Source of the DNA: Aldrovandia affinis
Lineage: Eukaryota; Chordata; Actinopteri; Notacanthiformes; Halosauridae
Reading direction: 5' to 3'
DNA: 64,000 nt
Assembly: GCA_029706075.1 (NCBI GenBank)
Contig: JAINUG010000072.1
Coordinates: forward strand, 3,041,367 to 3,105,366
The translations under genes and the position numbers were made by a program. The notes beneath the pieces are model-generated. The model saw only the letters and a list, made by a program, of their open reading frames with translations. It ran no database searches and had not been told where the DNA came from. Shown here piece after piece: positions 1-11,477 of this stretch; the stretch's first letter is position 1, and each line of letters starts with the position of its first letter.

Positions 1-555
1 AAAGTATCATTCTAATGAATTAATAATAATGCATGACACAAATGTCAAATAGAAGGCATTAAAGCTAACACGCTAAGATCAAAGATCTCACATAGAGATC
101 TTAAAACAGTGACATAAAAAGATGACATTTAGATTGCACAGCATCAATTTTCTTTATTATTGCAGATGGTAAGGTGAGGCAGTATTTCAATGCGTCAGAG
201 TAAAAAGACCTTTAAACCTAATTAGTTTGTCCTTTATGGAGGGATTATGTGCATGGGTTATTATGTAACTAATGCTTCCTTTGTTGGATTATAAAAACCT
301 AATCTTCTCAAACTCAATGTGTTTATAATGAGGGAATTTAGAGGTTTGTTTTATTTGTACAGTAGCATCTGTTCCTGCCACCCCCCACCCCCAAAAAAAA
401 AAAAAAAAAGAATTTTGATATTACTCCTTTCCTTTTATATCTTGTGGGTGTACCTTTGTAAACTATTGTTTACTAAAGTCTGTGTATGTGCATTTGTTTA
501 TTTATAATATTGCTTCTAAACTAGACCAATTAAGACAGACTTCAATGAAGAAGTG
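1..555. other. AT-rich sequence, no gene recognised
   Basis: No recognisable coding region. There is a C-run followed by a poly-A run at about 380-409. The only open frame here (62 codons from 319) runs through that simple sequence and is not credible. Confidence 0.6.
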
Positions 556-559
556 ACAA

Positions 560-660
560 GGGAGCCACATGTAGCATAATGGTTAGGGTACTGACGCAAC
601 GGAAAATTCAATTAGTCTTGGCAAGCTGAACAGGATTCAATACATTACCGGGTCAAATTT
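560..660 (+). repeat. degenerate tRNA-derived SINE head (candidate)
   Basis: TAGCATAATGG at about 572 fits the RNA polymerase III A box. A weak B-box-like GGATTCAATAC follows near 632, but the spacing is longer than in a tRNA. The arrangement resembles the SINE heads at 4.4, 30.3 and 48.5 kb, in the opposite orientation. No 3' tail can be defined. Confidence 0.28.
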
Positions 661-1500
661 GTATAAGACAAGATCACAAGTAACTTCTCTCTGTATCATA
701 GTGACATGTGTCTTATTTTGGAAAACAGTTTCTACAATGGGAATGTTTCTACAGTCCCTGGAAGGGCTCATATATCAAATATTTTTTAAAACACTGTTTT
801 TGTAGGATCTAAAGGGAATGAAAGTAGACTAAATGCACAGCCACACAGATGGAAGCAACACATACAGCTCAGCTTTACTTTTAATTATTAATGCCACTGT
901 TAAAGGTTAACTTACAACAAAAATCTATATCTAAAAATTTAGGGTTTTTTTCTATTGCAAAAAAATAAAATAAATCACAAGACACAATTTAGAGGCAGCC
1001 TAGATCTCATTCCACAAATTAAGTGTTTTTCACAAATTACTTCATTTGAAAAATTGAGTCAGGGAAGGAAAGATGTCCTGGACGCATAAACGATTTGTAT
1101 CGCAATGACAGAATCAATATTTTTTGAAACATTACACAAGATGGAGAGTGACCCGTTATGGTCTTTTCCTCCTGGTATGCTTATATTTTCCTAGACAGAA
1201 ATGCATGCCTTTCACCTTCTTGTGAGCCAGAGAGAAATAAATGCTATTATGGGACATTTCTGTAAACTGAATGGGAAATTCCAAAGAAAAAAAGATTTGT
1301 TCAGTTTAGTATGGGTAAAATGTTCCTTTAAGTATGCACCTGTATTTACTCATGTCAAATGTAAGATTTCTGAATCAACTGGTCTTGAATTGGAATTATT
1401 CAGTTAACAACCCCTTGTGCACGCGTACAACATTCAGGCCCCTGCAGTAAATTGAATTGAAATTAGGTTTCATGGTGCAGGTACACAAACCCATGCAATT
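661..1500. other. AT-rich sequence, no gene recognised
   Basis: Mixed AT-rich DNA. The frame at 1201-1407 has no recognisable domain, and I see no repeat ends or RNA gene. Confidence 0.55.
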
Positions 1501-1506
1501 TTGACC

Positions 1507-2053
1507 TCATGCACACAACACCCAATGTATTTCATTACCCTGTATCCACAGAGCATTCACACAGAAACACATCCAACATAGGAGAACATCACCAAAGGTA
1601 AAGTATGGATATATAAAAGCCCTTGTGCAGAAAAAGGGGCCCTTCACCATGGTCTCACGCTTCCTCAGCGCAAGCCCAGTGTTCAGAATGATGGATGGGT
1701 TTCTCTCTTCATCCAATAAACTCCTGCTCACATCTATTTTTGGTTTGCGCACCGCTGCGCTGATCACAGGCCCGTTTGAACAGTTAGCCACAGGGCCCTC
1801 TCTCCCGGACCCCAGGATAATGATATTCCTCCAGACTTGGGAAACATGCTTGAATCCCCTGCTCTCGGAAGCTAGGAAGTATCGGCGGCCCCCGTGCCGG
1901 AGGCTGCCAGTGAAGACATGGAGAGGTAGGCCGAAGGATGATTTGACCTGGAGGAAAGACATGAATGATATAAAAGCGAGGAATCCCCACTCCCCTCTCC
2001 ATCTCTGTCCCTCTCCTCTTCTTCCCCAAACCACTTTCTATCTCTGCTCTTGA
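1507..2053. other. GC-richer patch with overlapping open frames on both strands
   Basis: This roughly 550-bp patch is richer in GC than its flanks. It stays open for 142 codons on the plus strand (1625-2053) and 175 codons on the minus strand (1507-2034). Neither product resembles a family I know. The C-terminus of the plus frame and the N-terminus of the minus frame run into the pyrimidine-rich tract that follows. Open frames on both strands usually reflect composition rather than coding. It could be part of an unrecognised repeat or a noncoding exon. Confidence 0.35.
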
Positions 2054-2250
2054 TCCTCCTCCTCCTCCCCTCCCCCCCCCACTTTCTATCTCTGCTCTCC
2101 CTCCTCACCTCCCTACCTCCTCACCTCCCCAAACCACTCTATTTCTACCTCCCTCCTCCACATACCTCTCTATATCTGCCTCCCTCCTCCTCCTAGAATC
2201 ATTCTCCATCTCTGCCCCATCCTCCTCCTCCTCCCTACACTGTTCTCTAT
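1985..2250. repeat. pyrimidine-rich (CT/CCT) low-complexity tract
   Basis: About 260 bp is almost only C and T on the plus strand. It contains imperfect tandem blocks of the type CACTTTCTATCTCTGCTC and many CTCCTC runs. It is a degenerate minisatellite or simple-sequence tract, and frames crossing it are artefacts. Confidence 0.8.
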
Positions 2251-2600
2251 CTTCCTAGCTTTATGGTTATGAGATCATGAGATTTATTTTGTTTTCATTA
2301 GATTTCTTGAGAACTTTCTGCAACCTAAAGAAAGTTGTGGGAAGTTAGAAAAACTTAGCGTTCTAGTGATCGCAAACACATCCTTAAAATGATTTTCTGC
2401 AGGAAACACTATATGATGATATTATAATAGTCGTGGAAAGTTGTGGTTCTGGGTGGGGTTTTTAAAATAAAAGTCTTATAAAAAAATATTTCCAATAAAG
2501 TAAATAGTTATTTTATTATTTTTGGTTTATTATTTAAAAGTCAGTTTCACACCATATCGTTATTATTATTCATATTTAGCTTTTTCCCAATTTGTATCCG
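2251..2600. other. AT-rich sequence, nothing recognised
   Basis: AT-rich DNA with short TTATTATT runs. No coding signal or repeat ends were seen. Confidence 0.55.
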
Positions 2601-2604
2601 TCTT

Positions 2605-3020
2605 TTTGGAATTGCCAATCGAATGTTAGGCTTGTCTCACCACGACAAACCCTGCACTCGTGCAAGAGCACTGAAACTAGATTAATGTAATCCTCCGATA
2701 ACTAGTCATTGGCTGCATGCAAGTGTTTCATACTACAAGTTCCACAGTGCACCATAGTGAGGTGGGCACTCTTTGTATGATAGGTGCTACCCCACTGAGG
2801 TCATCCAAGGAACTCGCAAACGCCTGATGAATCACAGAGTGCCTAAGTATAGGAGACGACAAAATCCCTGACCAACCTACCCACCCTTATCTCCAATTTC
2901 TTCCACCACTGCGCTTCCGTTCATTGTCGGTAAATGACACGGCCCAATTTCAGACCCGGGTCAGAAGGCTCAGCCTGCAGTCAATGCGAATGCGTTCATG
3001 ACTGAGCCAATGGGAGGCTA
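2605..3020. repeat. degenerate dispersed repeat (candidate, unclassified)
   Basis: This GC-richer block starts at TTTGGAATTGCCAATCGAA and ends near GAGCCAATGGGAGGC. The opening phrase recalls composite repeats I know from fish genomes, but no second copy lies in this window. It has no open frame and no defined ends. It could equally be unique sequence. Confidence 0.28.
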
Positions 3021-3735
3021 GTCATTATTATTGCATGGCTATGGTGAGCTGAAGGTTTTTCAGTGTGCTCCCTTCTGCTCAATGCTACACTGCACAGTAC
3101 TGGCTTGGGTCTGCTTTCACATGGTCTAGACATCCAAACATTCTATTCTGCTGGATGCTATTATCTCAGGACCTTTTCTGATGTATGTTTAGCTGCAGTT
3201 AAATAACCTTGGTTTAAATTAGGTCATCATGGTATGACAATAAATACATTTATACATTCTGGGCCCAGCCCAAGCTGTGTATCTTTTTGTATGTATTCCT
3301 TCCATTAATGATGTACAGTCCCAGACCTTTGCAAAGGTGCGATACCTGCTTCCCATTTTTATTCAGCACACTATCATAGCCCTGCCTTTGTGCAGTGACC
3401 TGTATGTGATACAAAGGGGCTACTACAAAGAGATGGCTATTCCTTTATGTTCCAATGTACTACATCTCTGCCTGTTCTCGCATTGAGATCTATCAGACGG
3501 GACAATTTTGAAAACCATTTTTTTGTTAATATTAGGAAATGATTTTTTTGACAGGAAATGATTTGAGACACGGTATAAATAAATCCCCCATTTATACATT
3601 TTGAATTATGAAGCCACCGTTGTCCTGTACCCACACACCCCTGCGTAGTTTTGGGCATAGATGCGGAAGTAACAGGACAATTACCTTGTTTGCTGTATAG
3701 TATATATAGCCTACCTCAGGTTAAATCCTCCATAA
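3021..3735. other. unique-looking sequence upstream of a possible exon
   Basis: No recognisable coding region. Short frames at 3277-3486 and 3437-3658 lack family features. A TATA-like stretch (GTATAGTATATATAGCC) lies at about 3696-3712, roughly 50 bp before the ATG in the next entry. Confidence 0.45.
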
Positions 3736-3741
3736 CCAAGC

Positions 3742-4188
3742 TTGTCTCCTGGTTTATCTGCCATGGTGTTTCTTGTGTGGAGCCGATCGCTGCTAAGAGG
3801 TATGTTCGCTGCTAGATTCTTGATCATTTGTGTACTCGCTTCAGTATGTATGCTCTGGTTATATTTTAATACGTGGACGGTCGGAATAGATGTGTTGCGG
3901 GCCTTCACTGGCATTTCCCCCTGCTTCTGGGCTAAAATTCTTCTCCTTTTCCACTACGGAATGTTTGTGTTAGGGTATCCAGTGCTGAACAAATCGCCAC
4001 TACTGACAATGTATTGCTGCGATAAAAGTACAGCCAAACTATTCCTTTGCGTAGGCCCCAGCTCCTTAAAATGTGTTATTTCCGATGCTGGAGAAATTTC
4101 ATTTCGAATTACTTGCATATTTAATGCACATTTGTTAATAACTGATTTAGTCTTTTTAACCAGTATAACCCTTGTTATAAAAAGATAA
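3742..4188 (+). CDS. open frame with strong Kozak ATG and a signal-anchor-like segment; possible host exon 1
   Basis: The second ATG, at 3763, sits in GCCATGG, a strong vertebrate Kozak context. The encoded start, MVFLVWSRSLLRG, is a short basic region followed by a hydrophobic stretch (FLIICVLASVCMLWLYF, about residues 26-42). That is the pattern of a signal anchor or single membrane segment. A good splice-donor sequence (AAGAG followed by GTATGT) occurs about 40 bp after the ATG, so the true exon may be much shorter than this 148-codon frame. Residues after about 50 look like ordinary AT-rich read-through with further hydrophobic runs. I do not recognise the protein and saw no second exon downstream. 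It may be chance. Confidence 0.25.
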   Translation: MSPGLSAMVFLVWSRSLLRGMFAARFLIICVLASVCMLWLYFNTWTVGIDVLRAFTGISPCFWAKILLLFHYGMFVLGYPVLNKSPLLTMYCCDKSTAKLFLCVGPSSLKCVISDAGEISFRITCIFNAHLLITDLVFLTSITLVIKR

Positions 4189-4197
4189 CTTTTTGAA

Positions 4198-4430
4198 TAA
4201 CTTAATGAATTAATTAAGTAATTGATGTCGTCTTACAACTTGTTTAATAATTGGTGTTTGTCTGTCTTTTAAGGAAATTGCCACTGCTGCTTTGTATTTT
4301 CCTAAGGTTGAATTTGAATAATATTAGTTTTGCCTTAGCCGGGAGTGCTGTTAGAACGGGAGTAGCCTCAGTTGCTGTAAACGTCAGGCTACTCTGACTT
4401 GAGTGTCAAGACTTGTAACATATGAACACA
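4198..4430. other. AT-rich sequence
   Basis: Nothing recognised. It leads into the SINE head at 4.43 kb. Confidence 0.5.
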
Positions 4431-4435
4431 TTCTC

Positions 4436-4512
4436 ATTCCTGGGAATTGAACCTGCAACCTCTGAGTTACAAGCCCAGCTCCCTAATCATTACACTACAC
4501 TGCCAGCTAGGA
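4436..4512 (-). repeat. tRNA-derived SINE head (V-SINE-like), fragment
   Basis: Read on the minus strand, this begins with an A-box-like TAGTGTAATGATTAGGGAGC and carries a B box, GGTTCAATTCC, about 35 bp later, the normal tRNA spacing. It shares extended identity with the heads at 30.29-30.36 and 48.47-48.54 kb. Only the tRNA-like part is clear here. The central region and L2-like tail seen in the other two copies are absent or too diverged. Confidence 0.6.
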
Positions 4513-6180
4513 TAATAATATCATAGTATTATATAATTGACTATGAACTTGATTATTATATAAAACAACATTAATGATTACTTGTATTGTACAGTATATT
4601 CAACATGAAATAGATCAGAAAGACATTTTTTTTGAATATGCAAATTATGTACTGGTCATCTATTTTCCTATTTTCATTTAATGTAGATCAACTTCACTTT
4701 ACTGTCTACCCTTGGCGTCTAACTCCGCCGAAGTGGGAATCGTACTTAGGTCGTCATGAAGTGAAGCCGAAGGCTTCCAGGCACGTCCTCCAGGCGACGA
4801 CAAGGGGCCCTTGCAGAAGCTGCAATATCTGACGAGTTGGGAATGAGAACGTGTTGAACATATATATGCCTGATACAATAGGCTTTGGATGGGCAATTTG
4901 TGTAAGTTGCTGGTTGCCCCAGTGTTTTCCATTTAACCAGATTCAATCTTTCTTTTGGCTTCTTTTCTGGTTTGTAGATTTGTTTGGAGCGGTTGTTGCT
5001 GTACTCGTGGGTGGGTTGTTCTCCAGGACAGTGGTCCCTGTCCCTCACACTGCATGTTGTCATTTGTTGTAGTGCTAATTAAGTACACTGACACCTTTTT
5101 TCACTCTTTTGCAGTGCTTGTGGCGTGTGTGTGTGTGTGTGATACCTGGAACACGAGCACGTGTGGCGGTGAAACGGTCGCTCCCTTAGTGAAGGTACAG
5201 CCCCCTGCAGTCAGCCTGCCGCCCTCTGGTTTTATGGTCATCTCTGGTGGCAGTCAGTAGTACTTAAACAGTTGTTATTCTTAACCTGGATAATACCTAC
5301 CGTCTGTGTATTAATAAAAATTCCCTCCCTTGGTGCTTTACTTAAAGTTTGAAATAAAATTATCCATTGAGCTGAATTTCATGTCTCTTGTCTTTAAATT
5401 GTATGCTTACCTATGTGTTGGGGAAAACCATCTGGTCTTTTAAGATGATAAAGCGAAGGTTATTTATTTGGGTAACAGTCCCAAGGTGGCGTAGTCTGGT
5501 ATTACAACAAGACCTTACTCTTGCAGTGATCACACATGTATTGTATGCAAGTAAATGTATTCATTGGTGTTTCAATTTCCTCTTCACTTCAATGCAGATG
5601 TGTCTGATCTTTTTTTTTTTTCGTGGAGAAATTCTCCTGAATCTCTACTTCTGCACATTCGATCTGTCGGTAATTTGCAGAGAGCACTGTCAGGTCCCCA
5701 TCTTCACTTAGAAAGTGTTTTTGGGAGACCAACACAGCTCTGATTTTCCTGAGGAATAATAATAACATTGGAACTATTTACATAAAACACAACGTCAGGG
5801 TTTGATTATTTTATTGTAAATGCTAGTGAACACAAACCCTGCATATTCGAACTTAAATTATTAGTATGTTTCACCAATAGATATATGGTCTGTTGAAAAC
5901 AGGTTAATGAGTGCTTTTTGATATAAATCAATGGATCATGGATCTGTTTTTTTAAATAATCCTGACAGAATTTTATCAAGTTAAGATGGCCTCCTCTAAC
6001 TTTACAATTTTTTACTTCAGATGAGCTGACTTTAATAAAATGAGAGATAATTTAAGTAATATAGATTAGGTAAAACTTCTAGATTGCAGAACTGTGAATG
6101 AAAAATTACTAAATTTGTAAGTGTTATTATAGATGTACAGTGTAAATTCCTATCAAAGGTAAGGAAAGTCTCTACAGTGG
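4513..6180. other. unassigned sequence with a GC-richer patch and GT repeats
   Basis: The stretch 4700-5280 is GC-richer and contains a (TG)n run near 5127. An AATAAA-like signal follows near 5311. The mix resembles the end of a retroelement or a noncoding exon, but no terminal repeats or coding match could be seen. The open frames (4955-5260, 5388-5711 and others) have no recognisable domains. 5720-6180 is AT-rich and featureless. Confidence 0.4.
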
Positions 6181-6668
6181 ATGACAATCTTTAAGGGAGA
6201 TTTTGAGGCAAAATAAGCAACTGTACAGAGTATATAAAAAACTCAAAGACAAGGTAGATTATTATAATATGCAAAGCTAAAAAGGAAATAAGAGCAGCTA
6301 AAAGGCAGTTTGAAATTAAAATTCCCCAAGATACAAAAAGTAATCCTAAGCAGTTTTTTCAATATTGTAGTGGAAAAAGGAAAGCTAATGATGAGGTTAA
6401 GTGCATTAAGAATAAGGAAGGACCTTTGGTTTATAATAATAAGGATATTGCTGACACATTAAACAGTTACTTTGTTGAGAGCTTTAACAGAGAAGCGGTT
6501 ATAAATATGCCTAAATGTATAGCCAATGTACAGAATGTTTTGGAACACTGAGATAAGGAACGTAGAAGTACTAGAAAAATGACAAAAATGTAAGATAAAT
6601 AAGGCAGCATGCCCTGATGCCATATATCCCACAGTACTGAAATAACTGGGGAAATTATATATACACCA

Positions 6669-6905
6669 TTGACAGATACTTTCAAGCAATCCATACACAC
6701 TGGAGAAATACCAGATGACTGGATGGATAGTAGTATAATTCCAATATACAAGAAGGGGGACTGTACTGACCCAGGGAACTATAGGCCTGTCAGTTTAACT
6801 TTTATCTCATGTAAAATACTGGAATGTATTATTAGGAACAAGTTTGAATCATCCTTGAAAAATAATATTATTTTAAGGGAGAGCCAACATGGTTTTCAAC
6901 ATTGA
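6669..6905 (+). pseudogene. reverse-transcriptase N-terminal palm fragment of the CR1/L3 LINE
   Basis: This 78-codon frame carries GEIPDDWMDSSIIPIYKKGD and NYRPVSLTFISCKILECII, the conserved entry to the CR1 reverse-transcriptase palm. It ends at ESQHGFQH, where an internal deletion joins the sequence to the C-terminal domain. Upstream coding is broken by stops. It is non-functional because the aspartate motifs are missing. Confidence 0.85.
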
Positions 6906-6940
6906 GTATAAATCAAAGGAGGTTATATTAATGTTATATA

Positions 6941-7222
6941 ATGTCAGACTTGCAGTACTGTTTGCAGTTCTGGGCACCACACTACAAGAAAGATATAGAA
7001 GCTCTTGAAAAAGTTCAAAAGAGGGCAACTAAATTGGTACCTGGTATGAAAGGTAAAAGTTATGAATATAGACTTAAGGCACTCAATCTATTTAAGTTTA
7101 GCAAACTGAGACTTAGGGGGGATTTGATTGACGTTTTCAAATTCCTAAAAGGGATTAACAAAGTGAACTACCAAATAATTTTTAAGATAAGTTTGGTTAG
7201 CAGAACAAGAGGCCACAACTAG
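6941..7222 (+). pseudogene. CR1/L3 LINE C-terminal domain fragment
   Basis: The C-terminal domain shared by CR1/L3 LINEs is readable: DIEALEKVQKRATKLVPG, RLRGDLIDVFKFLKG and VSRTRGHN. The frame starts just after the deletion junction and ends at a nonsense codon, after which FFTQRV and NSFPGQVIEA continue with further stops. It aligns by eye with the minus-strand copy at 49460-49888. Confidence 0.85.
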
Positions 7223-7439
7223 AAATGAGTTAAAGGCAAATTCCACATGGATATTAGGAAGTTGTTTTTTACACAGAGAGTCAATGCCTAGAACAGCTTT
7301 CCAGGTCAGGTAATAGAGGCAGCCTCTATTCAAATCCAGGCTAGATGCAGTACTAGATACTCTTTAGTTTAGGACATGATAGTTAGGCTGAACGGCCTGT
7401 TCATTATCATCATTATGTATTCTTACGTTCTTATAATGT

Positions 7440-9000
7440 GTTATTATGCTGTGCATAATGAGATTAGTTTTAGATAAGGATAGTAATTATTCTTAATGAC
7501 AGATGACAATAGCAACTGCAACCTTCACATTGCAACCTTTTTTTAAAATAAATAATTAAACTCGTTCATCATGAATAGATTACATTTAACAATTCCCTTA
7601 TCTGACTCAGTTGGCCAGATGCTGTATTCCCTGCCCTTGATGCTGCTGCAGCTGTCCAGCTGATTTGTGTGTCACTGTAGGCTGTACGCTCTGCCAATGA
7701 TGCACTGCATGGGGGGTCGGGAGTCAGAGGTCATGGCTGGGTCATAGCAGAGGTGGCTGGGGGCCTCCATGGTGGCTGTAGCCGCTTGCTGTGAATGCTA
7801 GTGGAGTATTTGTCTAATATAGTGTCCTTGAGGAAATATCATCATACATTCCTTGTTGAGATGCACCTGGTCATAAAGGTGGTGATGCCAGATGTTACAG
7901 TCGTGAGCCAGGTGCTTGTTTTTGCCAGCAGGGTGCAGCCCTGAGACACCTTTGCATTGATGCTGTGGATGACAAACTGTGGCACATCTGCTCTACATGT
8001 TGACTTTGGCTGCTGAGTACCTCTATGTGGCCTTGGTTGTGACCTATTTCAGGCCCTTTGGCTGCTATCACCTGTGTGTGCACTCAGTGGGAACCTGTGC
8101 ATCTCTGTGGGTCCTCTTCTGAATCAAGATGTTTGGGCATCACTCAGTATTTGCTCTGAAAGTGGTCCCAGGCCAGTCTGTGTTGTTGGGAAATGGATCT
8201 TCTTTACCTTTTCTTCAGGGGCAGAAATACTTTTCATTGAGGAAATTCCCATTTGTGTCACAGGATTACAATCTCTGCACCAGTTTGCTGCACTTGGAGT
8301 GCCAGCTGAATCCAACAAATCTGACAAGCTATGAGCACTCAATTTAGCAGAGTAATCTTAGGATAAATCACATATAAAACTACATCCAAAATAAAAGTAG
8401 GCATCTCTACAAGATACTCACTGAACTGGCAGGTGTTTGTATGGGTGGATTGTCCTCCATCTTATTACAGACAATTGCTACTTCATAATTCCAGAGAAAT
8501 TGCTTTGATGTGTTCATGTCATTCAACAGAAATGAAGATGATTCAAATAATCTAAACATATCACATAGCTGTAGCCACAGCTCTTGTGTTTAGGTGCTGT
8601 ACCATTGAAAAAAATGAAAGTTGATATGATAATAATGATATGATTGCTGAGTGTGGCTTGTCAGGTTACAGCAGACTGACCACAGTCCCAGAATTCCCCC
8701 TCCATCACTGTAAAACTGTCCTGGTATTTGGATGAATTGAGAGGTATGGAAAGCAGGTGGCGTTGTCTTAGGGTTCACTCTCCAGGGTCTTAACACTGGC
8801 TCTGGTTTTAATAATTTGCATGTTCTTTCATTGGCTGAACCCTTTTTAAGTAGATTGAAACTTTGAAAAATCTTGTTGGCCATTATTTAATGCAAATAAA
8901 ACAATGAAAGTCCAAGTCCACAGTTTTTGGCCTCAAGAGAGTTGCTTCCACTGCCGACATCTGTTTCAGGTTATCCTTGTTCTCTTGTTTTACCATTGTT
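7440..9000. other. unassigned sequence
   Basis: No recognised gene. 7620-8340 is GC-richer, and open frames of 62-86 codons exist on both strands (for example 7895-8083 and 8124-8342 minus, 8074-8334 plus). None shows a known domain. It could be a decayed repeat. 8345-9000 is AT-rich with ATG/ATT runs near 8620. Confidence 0.45.
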
Positions 9001-9006
9001 TGTATC

Positions 9007-9508
9007 AGCACAAGGGGCTGCACAACAAAATGGCTGCCTGGCCTCCAACACATGGCAGCCCAAAACACTACATTACCCAGCAGACCACATTTGAGAGAAG
9101 TCAAGCAAACGGGACTTTTAAAGCTAAGACTATTTCAAGGCCTATTTAAAGGGTTGATTCCCACTACACTGGGAGAGGAGTAGGAACGTGTTGGTGAAGG
9201 AGTTGCTGTTATTTTGGAGAGTAAGAACCTGTGACCTTTTAGTTTGGAAAGAGTGTTTTGGAGTGGATTGTTTGTGAATGAATTTGGATTGTTTTGAGGA
9301 CCCCTTTGGATATTGATTACGGACTGGATTTGTACTTGGACTTGGATTTGGAATTGGAACGGACTTTGAAATATTGCAGACTTTGTGTTTGTATTCCCTG
9401 AAGACCCCACCCTTTGTTTTGTGTTGTCAATAAATTATCATTTTTGTTCTGAATACTTCCTCTGTGTTTTTGAACTTGCCTAAAGGTCAGTGAGTTGGGG
9501 ACACCACA
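9007..9508 (+). mobile_element. solo LTR candidate flanked by 5-bp GTATC repeats
   Basis: The 502-bp segment lies between identical GTATC pentamers at 9002-9006 and 9509-9513, the size of an LTR-retrotransposon target duplication. It ends in CACCACA and carries an AATAAA signal near 9431. Its middle (TTGGATTGTTTTGAG then GACCCC) is shared with the solo LTR at 39.7-40.2 kb, which supports an LTR identity. The 5' end reads AGCAC rather than the usual TG, so the start has mutated or is misplaced. No gag, pol or second LTR is nearby. Confidence 0.5.
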
Positions 9509-9513
9509 GTATC

Positions 9514-9850
9514 CATACAAAGCTATGTGCTTATTAGGTAATTTTCTTCTAAAATATATTCCTTGTCTTCCCTGATTCTTTATTCACCTTTTAGTTCAGT
9601 TCTAGGTCACATATACGCTTTTGTATCATGAACCTTTAAATATAGACTATTCGGAGCACAATTTGGGATAATTTTGGGAAGACGTTTTCCTTTGTGTGGC
9701 TGTATTTTTGATGTGTGAGAAAGTGCAACTCTCTGTGAGCAAAGCCTATCTTCTCTGAGAGTACAGGTTTACTTACCATGTTTGTTTTAGAGTCACATGG
9801 TGAAACAGTAACAATAGTAATTTTCTGGGTGTTCCCACCTTGAGTGCATA
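9514..9850. other. unassigned sequence
   Basis: Nothing recognised between the LTR candidate and the Tc1-like element. Confidence 0.5.
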
Positions 9851-11477
9851 TAGGTAATTGTCCAAATAAAGGAAATATACATTCTTAATAGGGCGTTAGG
9901 CCACCAAAAGATGCCAGAACAACTTTGATGTGCCTTAGCATAGATTCTACAAGTGTATAGATCTATCTAAGTGATGCAACACCATTACTCCATGAGAAAT
10001 CCCATCATTTGTTATTTTGTTAATAGTGGTGGAAAATGCTGTCTCTGGCACCATTCCAGAATGTCCCATAAGTGTTCAATTGGGTTGAGATCTGCTAACT
10101 GAGACTGCCATATATGGCATCATTGTCATGCTCATCAAGCCATTCAGTGACCACTTCTTCCCTGTTCTTGGCATTGTCATCCTGGAAGAGACCACTTCCA
10201 TCAAAAAGATAAACTCAAAAAGATAAATGTTAAACAGATACCACCGTGGAGAAATAAAGAAATAATTGAACGTAAATGGAGAAAACATAAACTGCAAATA
10301 CATTATGATATTTACAGAGAGCCATAACAACCCTAAGTTGCTTTTTGATACCATTGATCAACTTATAAACCCTCATGCTGCTGTCTCCCCCGAACTACTA
10401 AGTTAATCTAAATGTGAGGAATTTGCCTCTTTTTTCAGGGATAAGGTCTCCAAAATCAGATCTGATGTAAAGTCTCACAGCTCTCTCCTAGCTTCCCCCA
10501 CTTTTTATGATCCCCCCGAGTCTTCTTGACCCTGTTCCAACAGCCCTCTTCAAGTCAGTCTTTAGCTCCCTCTGTGAAGATGTAAAGACTATAGTCAACT
10601 ACTCCCTCCAGTTTGGCATCTTTCCATCCCCTCTGAAGACTGTCAATAAAAAAGCCCAAGCTTGATGCCTGTACGCAAAAAAACTACAGGCCAATATCCA
10701 ATTTACCTCTTCTCAGTAAGATAATTGAAAAATCAGTCCTTCAGCAACTCAATGATTTTCTATTAATAAATAACACCCTCGAGAAGTTTCAATCTGGCTT
10801 ATATGGGTGATTATATAATTGCGGGTACATTTGATGTCCGAAGTGATTATTTTTTGCCTGCTTTGTTCAAATGTTCTAATTTTTCATGATTTGAGTCATT
10901 TGATTTGATTCACTTTCATTGAACACAGTCACTTGGAGCATAAAATAATAATTGTCTTATTGAACTGAAAATCATGATTTCTTGCCGTTCAAATTTGTCC
11001 AAGGCTTTTTTTCAACTTGAATTAAATAAACAACTTTTTAACATTACTGTTTTGGTTATATTTCTTTTGTGGTAGCTGTAAAAGCATGAAAATAGTTTTT
11101 TACATGATAAGATTACATTAAATGCATTTAATATAACATTTATCATTCAAAAATGCCTGTCCGAGAATCTTGCATCAACTCTGTTGCCACTATGTATTTC
11201 CCCTTTAAATCAGTGGCTTTTTGTACCACTGCTGTGTAAGCGAGAGGAAATTATGTCACTTCTTCTTACATCTGGGATCTGAAACACATGGTGGTATGTA
11301 TACCTCCTCTCTGAAAATATTTTGATCAAAATAGTGCTTGGATCAAGAGTATATTTATAAGATGTCATAACTGTTATCATATTATCATAAAGAAAGCACC
11401 AATGATTATTGATCTAATAATTGTTTATGTAAAAGTATCAAAACCATGATTTGGTTAGTGCCATGTGCTACTTACAC

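Larger units (their letters stand above)
6190..7432 (+). mobile_element. CR1/L3-type LINE, 5' truncated and internally deleted
   Basis: The plus strand encodes remnants of a CR1-like reverse transcriptase. Spacer residues such as QFFQYCSGKRKAN and LNSYFVESFN come first, then SIIPIYKKGD, NYRPVSLTFISCKILE and ESQHGF. At about 6904 the reading jumps straight to EYKSKEVI and the C-terminal QFWAPHYKKDIEALEKVQ block, so motifs A, B and the FADD catalytic motif are gone. The C-terminal block (RLRGDLIDVFKFLKGINK, VSRTRGHN) continues with several stops. The 3' end near TATTCTTACGTTCTTA matches the tail of the copies at 16.15 and 49.39 kb. It is an old, dead copy. Confidence 0.88.

Noticed and set aside
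1872-2108. Arg/Glu-rich 78-codon minus frame
   Set aside because: It is a translation of the CT-rich low-complexity tract.
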